This document shows positions 32,461-40,843 of a DNA stretch of 64,000 bases, in pieces. The notes under the pieces are model-generated. The model was given only the letters and a program-made list of their open reading frames with translations. It searched no databases and had not been told where the DNA came from. Numbering within the stretch: position 1 is the stretch's first letter; every line of letters begins with the position of its first letter. The DNA is from Thermoanaerobacterium sp. RBIITD. Its GTDB lineage: Bacteria > Bacillota > Thermoanaerobacteria > Thermoanaerobacterales > Thermoanaerobacteraceae. The position numbers were made by a program, and so were the translations under genes. The stretch is taken from positions 1,811,411-1,875,410 of the forward strand of contig NZ_LT906662.1 in assembly GCF_900205865.1 (NCBI RefSeq). The letters run 5' to 3'.

Positions 32461-32754
32461 ATGTTAATGGAATTGTGGGGCTGTGATGTTTGGATTGTTT
32501 TTTCAGATCATGCTTTCAAAAGAGTTGATGACAGAAACATTGTAATGGAATTAATACCTGATAGCATCAAAAGTGTTGAAGAAGAACTAGGAGATGTTAA
32601 AATTAACAACGATTTTGTTATTATCAATACTTTTGCAAACATAACAATAGTAGGTACTTTTGAAAAACAAAATAAAATTGTAATAAAAACAATTGTCGAT
32701 AAAGGCGATAACTTTATTCCAAAAGAAAATGACATAATTATAAAAATATCTTGA
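32461..32754 (+). CDS. DUF4258-like small protein
   Basis: 97 residues from ATG 32461. The block VFSDHAFKRVDDRNIVMELI has the H-x(3)-R-x(3)-R spacing of DUF4258/RelE-like small proteins, and the protein is related by this block to the gene at 47212 (FSPHSILRCKQRQ). Such proteins can be toxins of toxin-antitoxin pairs; no antitoxin is obvious next to it. The next promoter's -35 overlaps its stop codon. Confidence 0.5.
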   Translation: MLMELWGCDVWIVFSDHAFKRVDDRNIVMELIPDSIKSVEEELGDVKINNDFVIINTFANITIVGTFEKQNKIVIKTIVDKGDNFIPKENDIIIKIS

Positions 32755-32832
32755 CAAATCTATTAATAATGCTAAAATATAATTAAGTAAATAGAGGGTA
32801 TGCATTGGGTCGAAAAAGTGCATACCCTTTTT
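32751..32832 (+). promoter_or_regulatory. Promoter followed at once by an attenuator hairpin
   Basis: TTGACA (32751-32756), 16 bases, TGC-TAAAAT (32773-32778). The predicted RNA starts near 32785 and forms GGGTATGCA (32796-32804) / TGCATACCC (32819-32827) followed by TTTTTAT, a complete terminator within 50 nt of the start. A second hairpin (CACTCTTTC/GAAAGAGAGTG, 32843-32875) lies before the gene. Either a ~45-nt small RNA is made, or read-through is regulated. Confidence 0.65.
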
Positions 32833-32882
32833 ATGTTTTATGCACTCTTTCGATAATACAAAAAAGAAAGAGAGTGTTGTCT

Positions 32883-33176
32883 ATGAAATTAATACTTGAT
32901 CCAGAAGTAAAAGATTTTTTAAAGAAAAATAAATTAATAACAAAACAAGATTTAATTAATAAAATGTATGAACTTTTTTCTGAATATCCTGAAACTTATA
33001 CATTCATAAGTGCTGAAATTGTTAAAAATAATAAAACTTTTTTTGTAGATTATGGTACATCTATTAACCATAAAGATATAGATTGTGTGTATATAAGAGA
33101 AAAAATAGATGATAATAGAACCATTAAAGAAATATGTTTAGAAAAAGCTAAAAAGCAAAACAAACAGCCAGTATAA
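32883..33176 (+). CDS. Hypothetical protein downstream of attenuator
   Basis: 97 residues from ATG 32883. Helical N-terminus (DPEVKDFLKKNKLITKQDL) and a charged C-terminus (TIKEICLEKAKKQNKQ). The last ~25 residues resemble the tail of the next protein (TIKEILQRRAKEKEQ). Weak ribosome binding site (AGAGTGTTG) that lies on the 3' side of the second leader hairpin, consistent with control at translation. Confidence 0.5.
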   Translation: MKLILDPEVKDFLKKNKLITKQDLINKMYELFSEYPETYTFISAEIVKNNKTFFVDYGTSINHKDIDCVYIREKIDDNRTIKEICLEKAKKQNKQPV

Positions 33177-33198
33177 TTCTATACTGGCATTTTTTTAT
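33166..33198 (+). terminator. Intrinsic terminator
   Basis: GCCAGTAT pairs with ATACTGGC, then A and seven T; overlaps the previous stop codon. Confidence 0.85.
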
Positions 33199-33405
33199 TT
33201 GACAAAACACAAAAATATTATATCATAACTTATGAAGGCTTTGGCAATGCCAATGTAATGCGGATAGAATTTGGCTTCGCAAATAAGTTCAATGACGATT
33301 CAGACACATTCTTAATTATATTCATCATCACAGGTGGTATAATACTTCGGACAGAGGTATTATACCATCTTTTATTATGTCCGAAGTTAGAAAGGATGAT
33401 ATATT
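33199..33405 (+). promoter_or_regulatory. Promoter and structured pseudoknot leader
   Basis: TTGACA (33199-33204), 16 bases, TATCAT (33221-33226) opens a ~170-nt leader. A 10-bp hairpin GGTATAATAC (33336-33345) / GTATTATACC (33357-33366) is followed by CTTTTATT. Its loop with flank, ACTTCGGACA (33344-33353), is perfectly complementary to TGTCCGAAGT (33378-33387). The two helices share bases, so they form a switch or an H-type pseudoknot just before the ribosome binding site (AAAGGATG). Confidence 0.65.
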
Positions 33406-33735
33406 ATGAGAAAAGTTGATATTATTTTTATGCATGACGATATTGAGATGGATTTTATAAAAGCAGGTTTTAAGTTTATGTCTGAAAAAACATATCTGAA
33501 CAAAAGTATTCCTTATGATTTTGTTAACAGACATGAACAAGTTGCTTACAGAGACGGCAAAAAGCATATATTAACGTGGGATATTATATCTAACAGCAAA
33601 GAAGAACTTAAGGCTGTATTAGTGGATATACAGATATTTGTATTTGATAACGGACAGTGGAAAACTTATTATGAAAGTAAGTTGACTATAAAAGAGATTC
33701 TCCAACGTAGAGCCAAAGAAAAAGAACAGATATAG
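33406..33735 (+). CDS. Hypothetical protein under leader control
   Basis: 109 residues. Starts MRKVDIIFMHDDIEMDFIKA and has alternating strands and helices; the C-terminal TIKEILQRRAKEKEQ resembles the previous gene. Not recognised. Followed by ~200 bases of AT-rich DNA with no gene and a terminator (GCAGGC/GCCTGC, then T6) at 33935-33959. Confidence 0.5.
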   Translation: MRKVDIIFMHDDIEMDFIKAGFKFMSEKTYLNKSIPYDFVNRHEQVAYRDGKKHILTWDIISNSKEELKAVLVDIQIFVFDNGQWKTYYESKLTIKEILQRRAKEKEQI

Positions 33736-33980
33736 AGGATTTATCAAAATCCTCAAAAAATCTAACAAAGACTTTATATAGACTGCAAAAATTTATATAC
33801 ATATCAAAAATATTTATGTTTCAGGTTAAAAACAAACGATTACATATATATAAAAAATATAAATATAAATGGCAAAATATAATATAATAACATCTCTAGA
33901 GAAATTTTTTTCGACTCTTTTTTGCTTGTCATTGCAGGCTTAACCGCCTGCTTATTTTTTGCTTTCTAAAAAATATTTCC

Positions 33981-34010
33981 TTGACAAAATAATTTTTTTG
34001 AACATATAAT
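33981..34010 (+). promoter_or_regulatory. Promoter of ncRNA copy B
   Basis: TTGACA (33981-33986), 18 bases, TATAAT (34005-34010). Confidence 0.85.
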
Positions 34011-34016
34011 AAGTTA

Positions 34017-34312
34017 GATTTCAAGGTTAACCTATCGTAAAAAGTACGATCCTCTATATATTCCGTTCCACTCTCGTTGCGGAGGAGGAAATCGAAAGAG
34101 TGGTTGATAGTGTACTTGAACGGTATGATACCCACTGCCGTAATATTAGGTATCGGCATGTTAAGACATGCTATATTTGGAGGAGAGCATAAATGTGTAC
34201 CTGTCTGACCTGATGTTTTGGTACACAGTGATAAAAGGTGAAATACTAGTCTAGAAAGAAAGGTATGCGTACATACTTCCAGAATTTCACAGGTATGCGC
34301 ATACCTTTTTAT
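34017..34312 (+). ncRNA. Three-copy structured ncRNA family, copy B
   Basis: About 296 nt. CTATCG (34032-34037) pairs with TGATAG (34105-34110). The pseudoknot pair is GATACC (34127-34132) with GGTATC (34149-34154), which replaces ATATCC/GGATAT of copy A by compensatory change. ACGG/CCGT flank it. An extra hairpin GCATG/CATGC (34157-34172) is present. GTGTACC/GGTACAC and the terminator palindrome (34292-34305, then T5) are conserved. The most constant stretches are the CCACTCT/AGAGTGG arm with its GGAGGAGG loop and the GAAAGAAAGGTATG segment. Confidence 0.85.
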
Positions 34313-34345
34313 ATTAAAAAAAAAAGGAAGAAGGAAGGTGCTAAT

Positions 34346-34561
34346 TTGAAAGCAGATAAAACAAGATTAGGCTTACCGATTCATTATTATAATATCTCTC
34401 AAAATAGATATATATGGTTTACTTTTGAGAGTAGCTTACCTATTTGGTGGGTTCCAAGATTAGAACGATATTCATATGGAATTAGGGTAGGTTTTTTGAT
34501 ATTTGCAGTTGGATTTGGAATAGTAAATGAAAGTGTAATTGATTTTCTAATCGATGTTTAA
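34346..34561 (+). CDS. Small membrane protein
   Basis: 71 residues from TTG 34346 behind GGAAGGTG. The N-terminal half contains LGLPIHYYNIS, an LGLP motif shared with the two small proteins at 41401 and 41619. A single C-terminal membrane helix (RVGFLIFAVGFGIVN). Function unknown. Confidence 0.45.
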   Translation: MKADKTRLGLPIHYYNISQNRYIWFTFESSLPIWWVPRLERYSYGIRVGFLIFAVGFGIVNESVIDFLIDV

Positions 34562-34595
34562 AAAATACTTAAAAATCAATGAAAGGAGAATTTTT

Positions 34596-35057
34596 ATGCA
34601 TGGTTTAATTTATCAGTTAAATGACAAAATTATTGAAAGCGATGATTTTTTGACAGAAGAAGAATTATATGACGGCTTTGTAGGTGAAGTAGCCGATTAT
34701 GTTAATGGTGACATTGACAGAAATGCAGCAATTAACGAACTTGTCATTTCGTTAACACCTTATGGCATAATTTACGACCCTACAGAACAATCAATTACTT
34801 TTAGACAAGGCTTTAAAGAAGCATTTTTCAAAGAGCGTTATACAAATTTAAAAAAGTACGTTTCAAAACTTACTTTAGAAGAATTTTCAGGCAGTACAGA
34901 TACATTTCCTCTATATTGCATCAAAAAAACTATAGAGGACAAATATGGCACGTATATCTATTTTGATAATGTCTATATAACGCTGGATGAGTTTGTACGA
35001 AACATGGAAGAAGAAAAAAAATACTACTTTGGTTCAGCAATAGACTACCATTTTTAA
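34596..35057 (+). CDS. Hypothetical acidic protein
   Basis: 153 residues from ATG 34596 (AAAGGAG upstream). Acidic, mixed helix/strand (FLTEEELYDGFVGEVADYV, SLTPYGIIYDPTEQ). Followed by the strong terminator 35112-35158. Not recognised. Confidence 0.55.
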   Translation: MHGLIYQLNDKIIESDDFLTEEELYDGFVGEVADYVNGDIDRNAAINELVISLTPYGIIYDPTEQSITFRQGFKEAFFKERYTNLKKYVSKLTLEEFSGSTDTFPLYCIKKTIEDKYGTYIYFDNVYITLDEFVRNMEEEKKYYFGSAIDYHF

Positions 35058-35111
35058 AGCAAGGGAAGAACTTTTCTTTATGCGTTAAATAAACATAAAT
35101 AGTCTGTAATC

Positions 35112-35158
35112 AAGGCACGTATCTAAAATGAGAAAAGTTTTAGATACGTGCCTTTTTT
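35112..35158 (+). terminator. Long-stem terminator
   Basis: AAGGCACGTATCTAAAA pairs perfectly with TTTTAGATACGTGCCTT, 17 bp, followed by T-run. The GGCACGT arm is the same as in the duplicated leaders at 32.0-32.4 kb. Confidence 0.85.
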
Positions 35159-35189
35159 ATTTTTAAAAATCAAAAGGAGGAATTAGATT

Positions 35190-36035
35190 ATGAATAAAGT
35201 CTATCAGTACGTGACAGAACGTATCATCAAAAAAATGGAACAAGGCGAAATACCGTGGAAAAAAGGCTGGATGAACACACCAGCCTTAAATTATGTAACA
35301 AGGAAACCGTATAAAGGCATAAACAAATTGCTTTTGGACGGCGGAGAATATCTTACGTTTAATCAAGTCCAGCAACTAAAAGGTAAAATCAAAAAAGGCG
35401 CAAAGGCTGAAATAGTTGTCTTTTACACGACCTATACAAAAACAGAAAAAATCACAAACACAGAAACAGGACAGGAAGAGGAAAAAGAAATCACAATACC
35501 AGTTCTTAAATACTATAACGTCTTTAACTTAAAAAACGTTGAAGGTATACCGTCTAAACTTAAAAAGATCGAACATGAACCTATTAAGGAAGCTGAACAG
35601 GTTATATCAGGCTACAAACAATGTCCTGAAATAGTCCATGAAAATCCTGATAAAGCCTGCTATTTTCCACTTAAAGACATCATAAATGTACCTGAAAAAG
35701 GCTTTTTTAAGGATATTAACGAATATTATTCAACACTTTTCCATGAAATGATCCATTCAACAGGACATGAAACAAGACTTAAAAGGTTTAGCAACAGTCC
35801 TGATGAGCACATGTTCGGCAGTGACAGCTATTCTAAAGAGGAACTTGTCGCAGAGCTTGGTGCTGCTATGCTTTGCGAACATGTTGGTATTTTGAACAGG
35901 ATTATTGACAATTCTGCTGCATACCTGCAAAGCTGGATTAAGGTTTTAAAAGATGACATGACATTAATCGTGCACGCATCAGGCAAGGCACAGAAGGCTG
36001 TTGACTATATATTAGGCGTAAAGGAGGAAGAATGA
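35190..36035 (+). CDS. ArdC-like antirestriction protein
   Basis: 281 residues. The N-terminal ssDNA-binding domain has the ArdC signature (VTERIIKKMEQGEIPWKKGW, RKPYKGINKLLL), with KYYNVFNLKNVEG next. The C-terminal zincin-like metallopeptidase domain has HEMIHSTGHETR near residue 192 and EELVAELGAAMLC, the third metal-ligand region. ArdC proteins protect incoming single-stranded plasmid DNA during conjugation. All motifs are intact. AAAGGAGG before the ATG; overlaps the next gene by four bases. Confidence 0.9.
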   Translation: MNKVYQYVTERIIKKMEQGEIPWKKGWMNTPALNYVTRKPYKGINKLLLDGGEYLTFNQVQQLKGKIKKGAKAEIVVFYTTYTKTEKITNTETGQEEEKEITIPVLKYYNVFNLKNVEGIPSKLKKIEHEPIKEAEQVISGYKQCPEIVHENPDKACYFPLKDIINVPEKGFFKDINEYYSTLFHEMIHSTGHETRLKRFSNSPDEHMFGSDSYSKEELVAELGAAMLCEHVGILNRIIDNSAAYLQSWIKVLKDDMTLIVHASGKAQKAVDYILGVKEEE

Positions 36036-36232
36036 TGGAAGAAAAAACGTACGAGTATTGTCCGTGGTGTGGAACAAAATCAGAAATCTCTTCAAACAAG
36101 CCTACACCTTGTCCTAATTGCGGTCATATTCTAAATCCTTGTTCAACCTGCTATGACCATTTGGATGGTTATAAGGAATGTGACTGGACTGAAGAAAAAG
36201 GATGTTGGAGATTTCCAAAGGAGGAATTGTAA
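36032..36232 (+). CDS. Small zinc-ribbon protein
   Basis: 66 residues with ligands CPWCG, CPNCG and CSTCYDH plus a late Cys pair (ECDWTEEKGCW). Start overlaps the ardC stop (ATGATGG), stop overlaps the next start (TAATG), so it is translated as part of a chain of four coupled genes. Probably structural zinc; role unknown. Confidence 0.6.
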   Translation: MMEEKTYEYCPWCGTKSEISSNKPTPCPNCGHILNPCSTCYDHLDGYKECDWTEEKGCWRFPKEEL

Positions 36233-36666
36233 TGGCAGTCAGCATAGGAAATTTAGATAAAATGCAAAAAGGCGTAATATATGGTTGCGATGTGTATGAT
36301 GGCGTATATGATTATGCCATTGTCACAGAAGACAACCTGTTAATATATTTTAACAATTTGGCGGATGGTACATCTATTATAGACTTAGGTACAGGCGAGG
36401 AATTGTTTAGATTAGACCATCCACGTTGGTTTAAAAAAATAGTCAGACATTATTTGTCTGAAAAAGAGTTCCGTTCATTGACAACTGGTAGAAAGAGTAG
36501 ACTTAAAGGCATAATCTACTTGGACTGGGATAATTTTTTAGACTGGGATCACTGCAACTTTGGTGAAGGATACGGAATTAGTTACAGTGATCCTAAAAGT
36601 GCGTCAAAACTTTTCAAAAGGTTGCAAAGCACATTTTTACAAAAAAGTAAAAAGGAGGAATTATAA
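36232..36666 (+). CDS. Hypothetical protein
   Basis: 144 residues from ATG 36232. The first 60 residues are beta-rich (GVIYGCDVYDGVYDYAIVTE), the rest rich in Asp/Trp/Arg (LDWDNFLDWDHCNFGEGYG). Not recognised; coupled to both neighbours by one-base overlaps. Confidence 0.55.
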   Translation: MAVSIGNLDKMQKGVIYGCDVYDGVYDYAIVTEDNLLIYFNNLADGTSIIDLGTGEELFRLDHPRWFKKIVRHYLSEKEFRSLTTGRKSRLKGIIYLDWDNFLDWDHCNFGEGYGISYSDPKSASKLFKRLQSTFLQKSKKEEL

Positions 36667-36893
36667 TGGCAAAAATAAATTTTGATAAGGAAATTTATGA
36701 AGGCTGGACTGTCAGAGATTTAATAGAGGTACTAGAACCACAATTAGACCTTATACAGTCAGGCAGAAGCTTTATAGAACCTATAAAAACAAAAGAAGAA
36801 CTTAAAAAGTGGTGCAAAGACAATCAACCAGGCTACAAAAAGTACGTGCCTGACGTTGTCAACTACTTTGCACAAAAATACAACATAAAATAA
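36666..36893 (+). CDS. Hypothetical protein
   Basis: 75 residues behind AAAGGAGG, helical (EGWTVRDLIEVLEPQLDLI). Followed by hairpin AAAGGTGCA/TGCACCTTT (36900-36943) with a weak T-run. Confidence 0.5.
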   Translation: MAKINFDKEIYEGWTVRDLIEVLEPQLDLIQSGRSFIEPIKTKEELKKWCKDNQPGYKKYVPDVVNYFAQKYNIK

Positions 36894-36966
36894 CCATCAA
36901 AAGGTGCAACTAAAGCTATTAAGACTTTGGCTGCACCTTTATGTTTTTTATAAAGGAGGATATGAA

Positions 36967-37200
36967 ATGTACTGTTTTCTGTGGTGCAACGGAGAAATTC
37001 ATAAAATCGGAGTCAAAAACAGACAACTTATATTTTCAGATCATACGCAGGAAGAATTAGAAACAGAAGTGGCTTTAAGCGCACTTAATGATGGTCAGTT
37101 TCAATGCAAGTGTGCGGAAATATATACATTGTGGCAAAAAGGACAAATAAAAAAGCTGCCAAAGTTTCTACAAAAAATGTTAAAGGAGGAATTAAAATGA
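36967..37200 (+). CDS. 'KGQLIF' family small protein 4
   Basis: 77 residues from ATG 36967 (AAAGGAGG upstream). HKIGVKNRQLIFSDHTQEE and QCKCAEIY place it in the paralogous family of 23988/26312/26574, with N-R replacing K-G in the central motif. Its stop overlaps the next start (ATGA). Confidence 0.6.
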   Translation: MYCFLWCNGEIHKIGVKNRQLIFSDHTQEELETEVALSALNDGQFQCKCAEIYTLWQKGQIKKLPKFLQKMLKEELK

Positions 37201-38183
37201 GAATTGAAGGAAAATATAAGATGGGCTATTATCCTACGCCCAATAGTATAGTAGATCGCATTAAGTCTTTTTTAGATTTTCCAACGCAATATAACGTCCT
37301 TGATCCATGCTGCGGTGAAGGTGATGCAATAAGTAATTTAATAGACAATAACGGACGCACTTATGGCGTGGAACTGGACTATCAAAGATATAGCAAAGCC
37401 TGTGAAAAACTTACACGTACTTTATATGGCGGATATGAAGAAATGATAACACAAAACAATGCCTTTTCTGTACTTTTTCTAAATCCGCCATATGATACTG
37501 ACGAAAATGGTGAAAGAAAAGAATTAATTTTTCTTAAAAAGACAATAAAGTACCTGACGACAGGCGGTATACTGGTTTATATAATTCCGCAGTATATTAT
37601 ATCTATCGTGGCAAAGCTTTTGAGTTATGCTTTTGCTGACATAAAAATATACCGCTTTACTAATGAAGAATACAAAGCATATAAGCAGGTTGTAATATTC
37701 GGCATCAAAAAAAAAGACAGAAAAGTCATTGCAAATGATATCGAAAAGCTCTTAAAGGCAGAAAAATCAGGTACAGATTTAGAAGAAATTCCACTTTTAT
37801 CCGAACCTGTCTATAAAGTTCCTGTAACACTTCCTCAAAAGTACTTTAATAATGGATATGTTGACAGAGAGTATCTGGAGAAAAAACTTTCAGAATCAAA
37901 TTTATTGTCTAATATTAAGAAACAATTAGAAACATTAGAGGAACAGGAAGAAAAACATCCGCCATTGCCACTGCACATGGCACATATAGGTCTATTGTTG
38001 GCAACAGGCAGTCTTAATGGTGAGATGAACGGACATGTTGTAAAAGGCATAGTTAAAAAAAGCGAAAAAAAAATTATCGAGGAAGATGAGGAAACAGGTG
38101 AACAAACAACCAAAACTACAGAGGAATTAAGCGTCAGCATTAAAATACTGACAAAATTTGGCGAGATAAAGGAATTAATTTAA
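37197..38183 (+). CDS. DUF6094-type adenine DNA methyltransferase
   Basis: 328 residues from ATG 37197 behind AAAGGAGG. AdoMet site LDPCCGEGDA near residue 37 and catalytic NPPY (FLNPPYDTD) near 98. YYPTPNSIVDRI at the N-terminus is the DUF6094 mark. The C-terminal ~110 residues (LPLHMAHIGLLLATGSLNG) are characteristic of the family. It precedes an SNF2-type helicase by 14 bases; this methylase-helicase pair is common on large plasmids and ICEs and may modify or protect the element's DNA. Exact role not established. Confidence 0.85.
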   Translation: MRIEGKYKMGYYPTPNSIVDRIKSFLDFPTQYNVLDPCCGEGDAISNLIDNNGRTYGVELDYQRYSKACEKLTRTLYGGYEEMITQNNAFSVLFLNPPYDTDENGERKELIFLKKTIKYLTTGGILVYIIPQYIISIVAKLLSYAFADIKIYRFTNEEYKAYKQVVIFGIKKKDRKVIANDIEKLLKAEKSGTDLEEIPLLSEPVYKVPVTLPQKYFNNGYVDREYLEKKLSESNLLSNIKKQLETLEEQEEKHPPLPLHMAHIGLLLATGSLNGEMNGHVVKGIVKKSEKKIIEEDEETGEQTTKTTEELSVSIKILTKFGEIKELI

Positions 38184-38197
38184 GGAGGAATTTTGAG

Positions 38198-40783
38198 ATG
38201 TATAATTTAAGTGTTTATGATAGCGAAAAAAAGGCGTATGTTTCTGCATACGCCGATTTTTATTCATACGATCCAAAACAGCTTAATTTTATTAGCTTTG
38301 CAGGCTTTGACAGTGCTGTGCAAAGCATTAAAGCTGCTATATGGAAACGCAAAACAATAAACCTTAATTATGGCTATTATTATCCAAATGGAGAATACAG
38401 AACATTTTCAGAAAAAATTGACGAATATACACATACAGTAATGATCTCTGAAGATGCCTTTAATGTACAAACTGAAAGACCACTTATCATTATATGGAAC
38501 AACGATAAAACACAAGCAGTTATGAAAGTCTTGCAGGAAAAATTCAGTGTGCCATTGTTGGACAGGTGGGCAGACTGGCTTGTAAAACAACTTATAAATC
38601 AGAATTATCTGTTATATCAATATGTATATGGCATTGATATAGATGTATATAGACTTGATATAACAGAAGATGAACTGACAAAAATAGTTTTGAACGGACT
38701 TGATTGCGGAAATATAACAATTAATGGTGATCTTGACTTTGACGTATATAACATAACAATGGCAGACTATCTAAAAAAATATTCAAATGTATTCTCTCAA
38801 AAAATAGAGGAAACTTACAAGCCTTTATACGATCCTCTTAAGCCTAAAAATAATGTACTTATAAAGACTTTAAAAACAAAACCTTTCAAGGCACAAGAGG
38901 ACGTTATAATGGCGTCAGTCGAAACACTAAAAAAGAAAAACAGCATTGTTGTTGTAGGTGAAATGGGAACTGGCAAGACAGCATTGATAGGACCGCCAAT
39001 ACCATATATCCATGCTGATGGCAAGCCTTATAACGCACTTGTCATGTGTCCTGGTCACCTTGTCAACAAGTGGAAAAGGCAAATAGAAGCGACAGTACCT
39101 GATGCAGATGCAGTGATAATGGAAAGCTGGAAAGACATTTTTAAAATACCGAAAACAAAGAACAAAATAAGGTACTATATAATATCAAAAGATAAAGCAA
39201 AACTCGGATATGCCGAAAAACCTGCTATAGTAAAACATCTAAACGGACATATATCTTGTCCTGTATGCGGGAAAAAATTTGTAGACAAAGATGATATTCC
39301 ACTGACAGAAGATTATTTCAAGTCGCATACGACAAAAAACGATAAATGCCCGTACTGCAAAACAAAACTATGGCAGGCAGATAAAGACAGCTTCCGCAGG
39401 TATCCTGTAGCTGAATATATAAAGCGTCACATGAAAGGTTTTTTTGACTATTTCATCGCTGACGAAGTACACGAACTTAAAGGCGGAGATACAGCGCAAG
39501 GCAACAGTTTTGGCACTCTGTCAGGTTCATGCAAAAAGACAATAGCACTAACTGGAACATTGCTTGGAGGTTATCCAACAGATGTATTTTATCTTCTATA
39601 CAGGCTTAATCCAAAAGCAATGTTAAGAGACGGTATAAGCTATAATGACACAACTCTTTTTGTAGAACGCTATGGTGCAATAGAAACAATAATAAAAGAA
39701 AAAGACAGCGAATACAACAGAACATCAAAAGGCAAACAAAAAAGTACCAGAAAGCGTATGTTGCCTGTTATTTCACCATTGATTTTCTCAAAATTCCTGC
39801 TTGACCAGTGCGTATTTCTTCAGTTGTCAGACTTGCAACAAAGCTTGCCAAAGTACACTGAAGAAGTACAAATTATAGAACCTGATGAAGAACTTAAAGA
39901 AGCATATAACGATCTGGCAAACGAACTGAAAAATGCAATTTTCAATGCAGATAAAAACATGCTGTCAACGTACTTAATGACACTTTTAAGGTATCCTGAC
40001 AGTCCTTTTAACAACGAACCTATACCTGTAACAGACTATTATCAAATTGTTCCAAAAGACCTGCCTGAAGATTTTATTTATAACAAAGAGCAACACCTTT
40101 TAAATTATGTTTTAGATGAAACCAATAAAGGCAGGAACGTGTTTATATATGCACAATTCACAGGACAAAAAGACGTCACAAAACGTCTAGAAAATCTATT
40201 AAATGGTATAGGCGTAAAAACATGCACGCTTAAAACCTCGGTAAAGCAAGAAAAGCGTGAAGAATGGCTTAACGAAAAAATCAAGGACGGATACAGATGC
40301 ATTATTTCCAACTTTGAGCTTGTCAAAACAGGACTTGATCTTCTGGACTTTCCTACAATAATTTTCTATGAAACAGGCTACAACACGTTCACTTTAAGAC
40401 AAGCAAGTAAGAGATCATGGCGAATCGGACAGACAAAACCTGTTAAAGTCGTATTCATGGTCTATAAAGATACGTTGCAATACAATGCGCTTGCCTTAAT
40501 GGGCAATAAACTCGAAGCTGCAATGAACATTGAAGGAAAGTTTTCAGAAGAAGGCTTGCGAGCTTTATCCAATACAAGCAACATCATGGTTGAGCTTGCA
40601 AAAAGTCTTGTAAATGGACTTGACGAGAACATCAGCATAGAAAAGATTTGGCAGTCTCAAAGCGATAATGTCATTGACCTATCAACATTCTTCAAAAGTG
40701 TCAAAGTCAATTATTCTAAAAAGAAAAAATCTCAAATAGTCGAGCAGCTTTGTTTTGATTTTGACGCTTTACAGCAGGCATAA
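38198..40783 (+). CDS. SNF2/DEAD-like helicase with zinc ribbons
   Basis: 861 residues. An unassigned N-terminal ~225 residues precedes ATPase motif I VVGEMGTGKTALIG near 255, DEVHELKGGD (motif II) near 425 and LTGTLLGG (motif III). Two CxxC pairs (CPVCGKKF, CPYCKTKL) sit between motifs I and II as an inserted zinc ribbon. The helicase C domain has QFTGQKDV, FELVKTGLDLLDFP and the SNF2-like ASKRSWRIGQTKPV. Translocase acting on dsDNA is likely. Works next to the DUF6094 methyltransferase. Ribosome binding site AAGGAGG. Confidence 0.85.
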   Translation: MYNLSVYDSEKKAYVSAYADFYSYDPKQLNFISFAGFDSAVQSIKAAIWKRKTINLNYGYYYPNGEYRTFSEKIDEYTHTVMISEDAFNVQTERPLIIIWNNDKTQAVMKVLQEKFSVPLLDRWADWLVKQLINQNYLLYQYVYGIDIDVYRLDITEDELTKIVLNGLDCGNITINGDLDFDVYNITMADYLKKYSNVFSQKIEETYKPLYDPLKPKNNVLIKTLKTKPFKAQEDVIMASVETLKKKNSIVVVGEMGTGKTALIGPPIPYIHADGKPYNALVMCPGHLVNKWKRQIEATVPDADAVIMESWKDIFKIPKTKNKIRYYIISKDKAKLGYAEKPAIVKHLNGHISCPVCGKKFVDKDDIPLTEDYFKSHTTKNDKCPYCKTKLWQADKDSFRRYPVAEYIKRHMKGFFDYFIADEVHELKGGDTAQGNSFGTLSGSCKKTIALTGTLLGGYPTDVFYLLYRLNPKAMLRDGISYNDTTLFVERYGAIETIIKEKDSEYNRTSKGKQKSTRKRMLPVISPLIFSKFLLDQCVFLQLSDLQQSLPKYTEEVQIIEPDEELKEAYNDLANELKNAIFNADKNMLSTYLMTLLRYPDSPFNNEPIPVTDYYQIVPKDLPEDFIYNKEQHLLNYVLDETNKGRNVFIYAQFTGQKDVTKRLENLLNGIGVKTCTLKTSVKQEKREEWLNEKIKDGYRCIISNFELVKTGLDLLDFPTIIFYETGYNTFTLRQASKRSWRIGQTKPVKVVFMVYKDTLQYNALALMGNKLEAAMNIEGKFSEEGLRALSNTSNIMVELAKSLVNGLDENISIEKIWQSQSDNVIDLSTFFKSVKVNYSKKKKSQIVEQLCFDFDALQQA

Positions 40784-40800
40784 TAAGCCTGCTTTTTTAT
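40774..40800 (+). terminator. Intrinsic terminator
   Basis: AGCAGGC/GCCTGCT followed by six T, overlapping the helicase stop. Confidence 0.85.
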
Positions 40801-40807
40801 TTTTTCC

Positions 40808-40837
40808 TTGACATTTAAAGATTTTTGAGCTTATAAT
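40808..40837 (+). promoter_or_regulatory. Promoter of ncRNA copy C
   Basis: TTGACA (40808-40813), 18 bases, TATAAT (40832-40837). Confidence 0.85.
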
Positions 40838-40843
40838 GAATTA

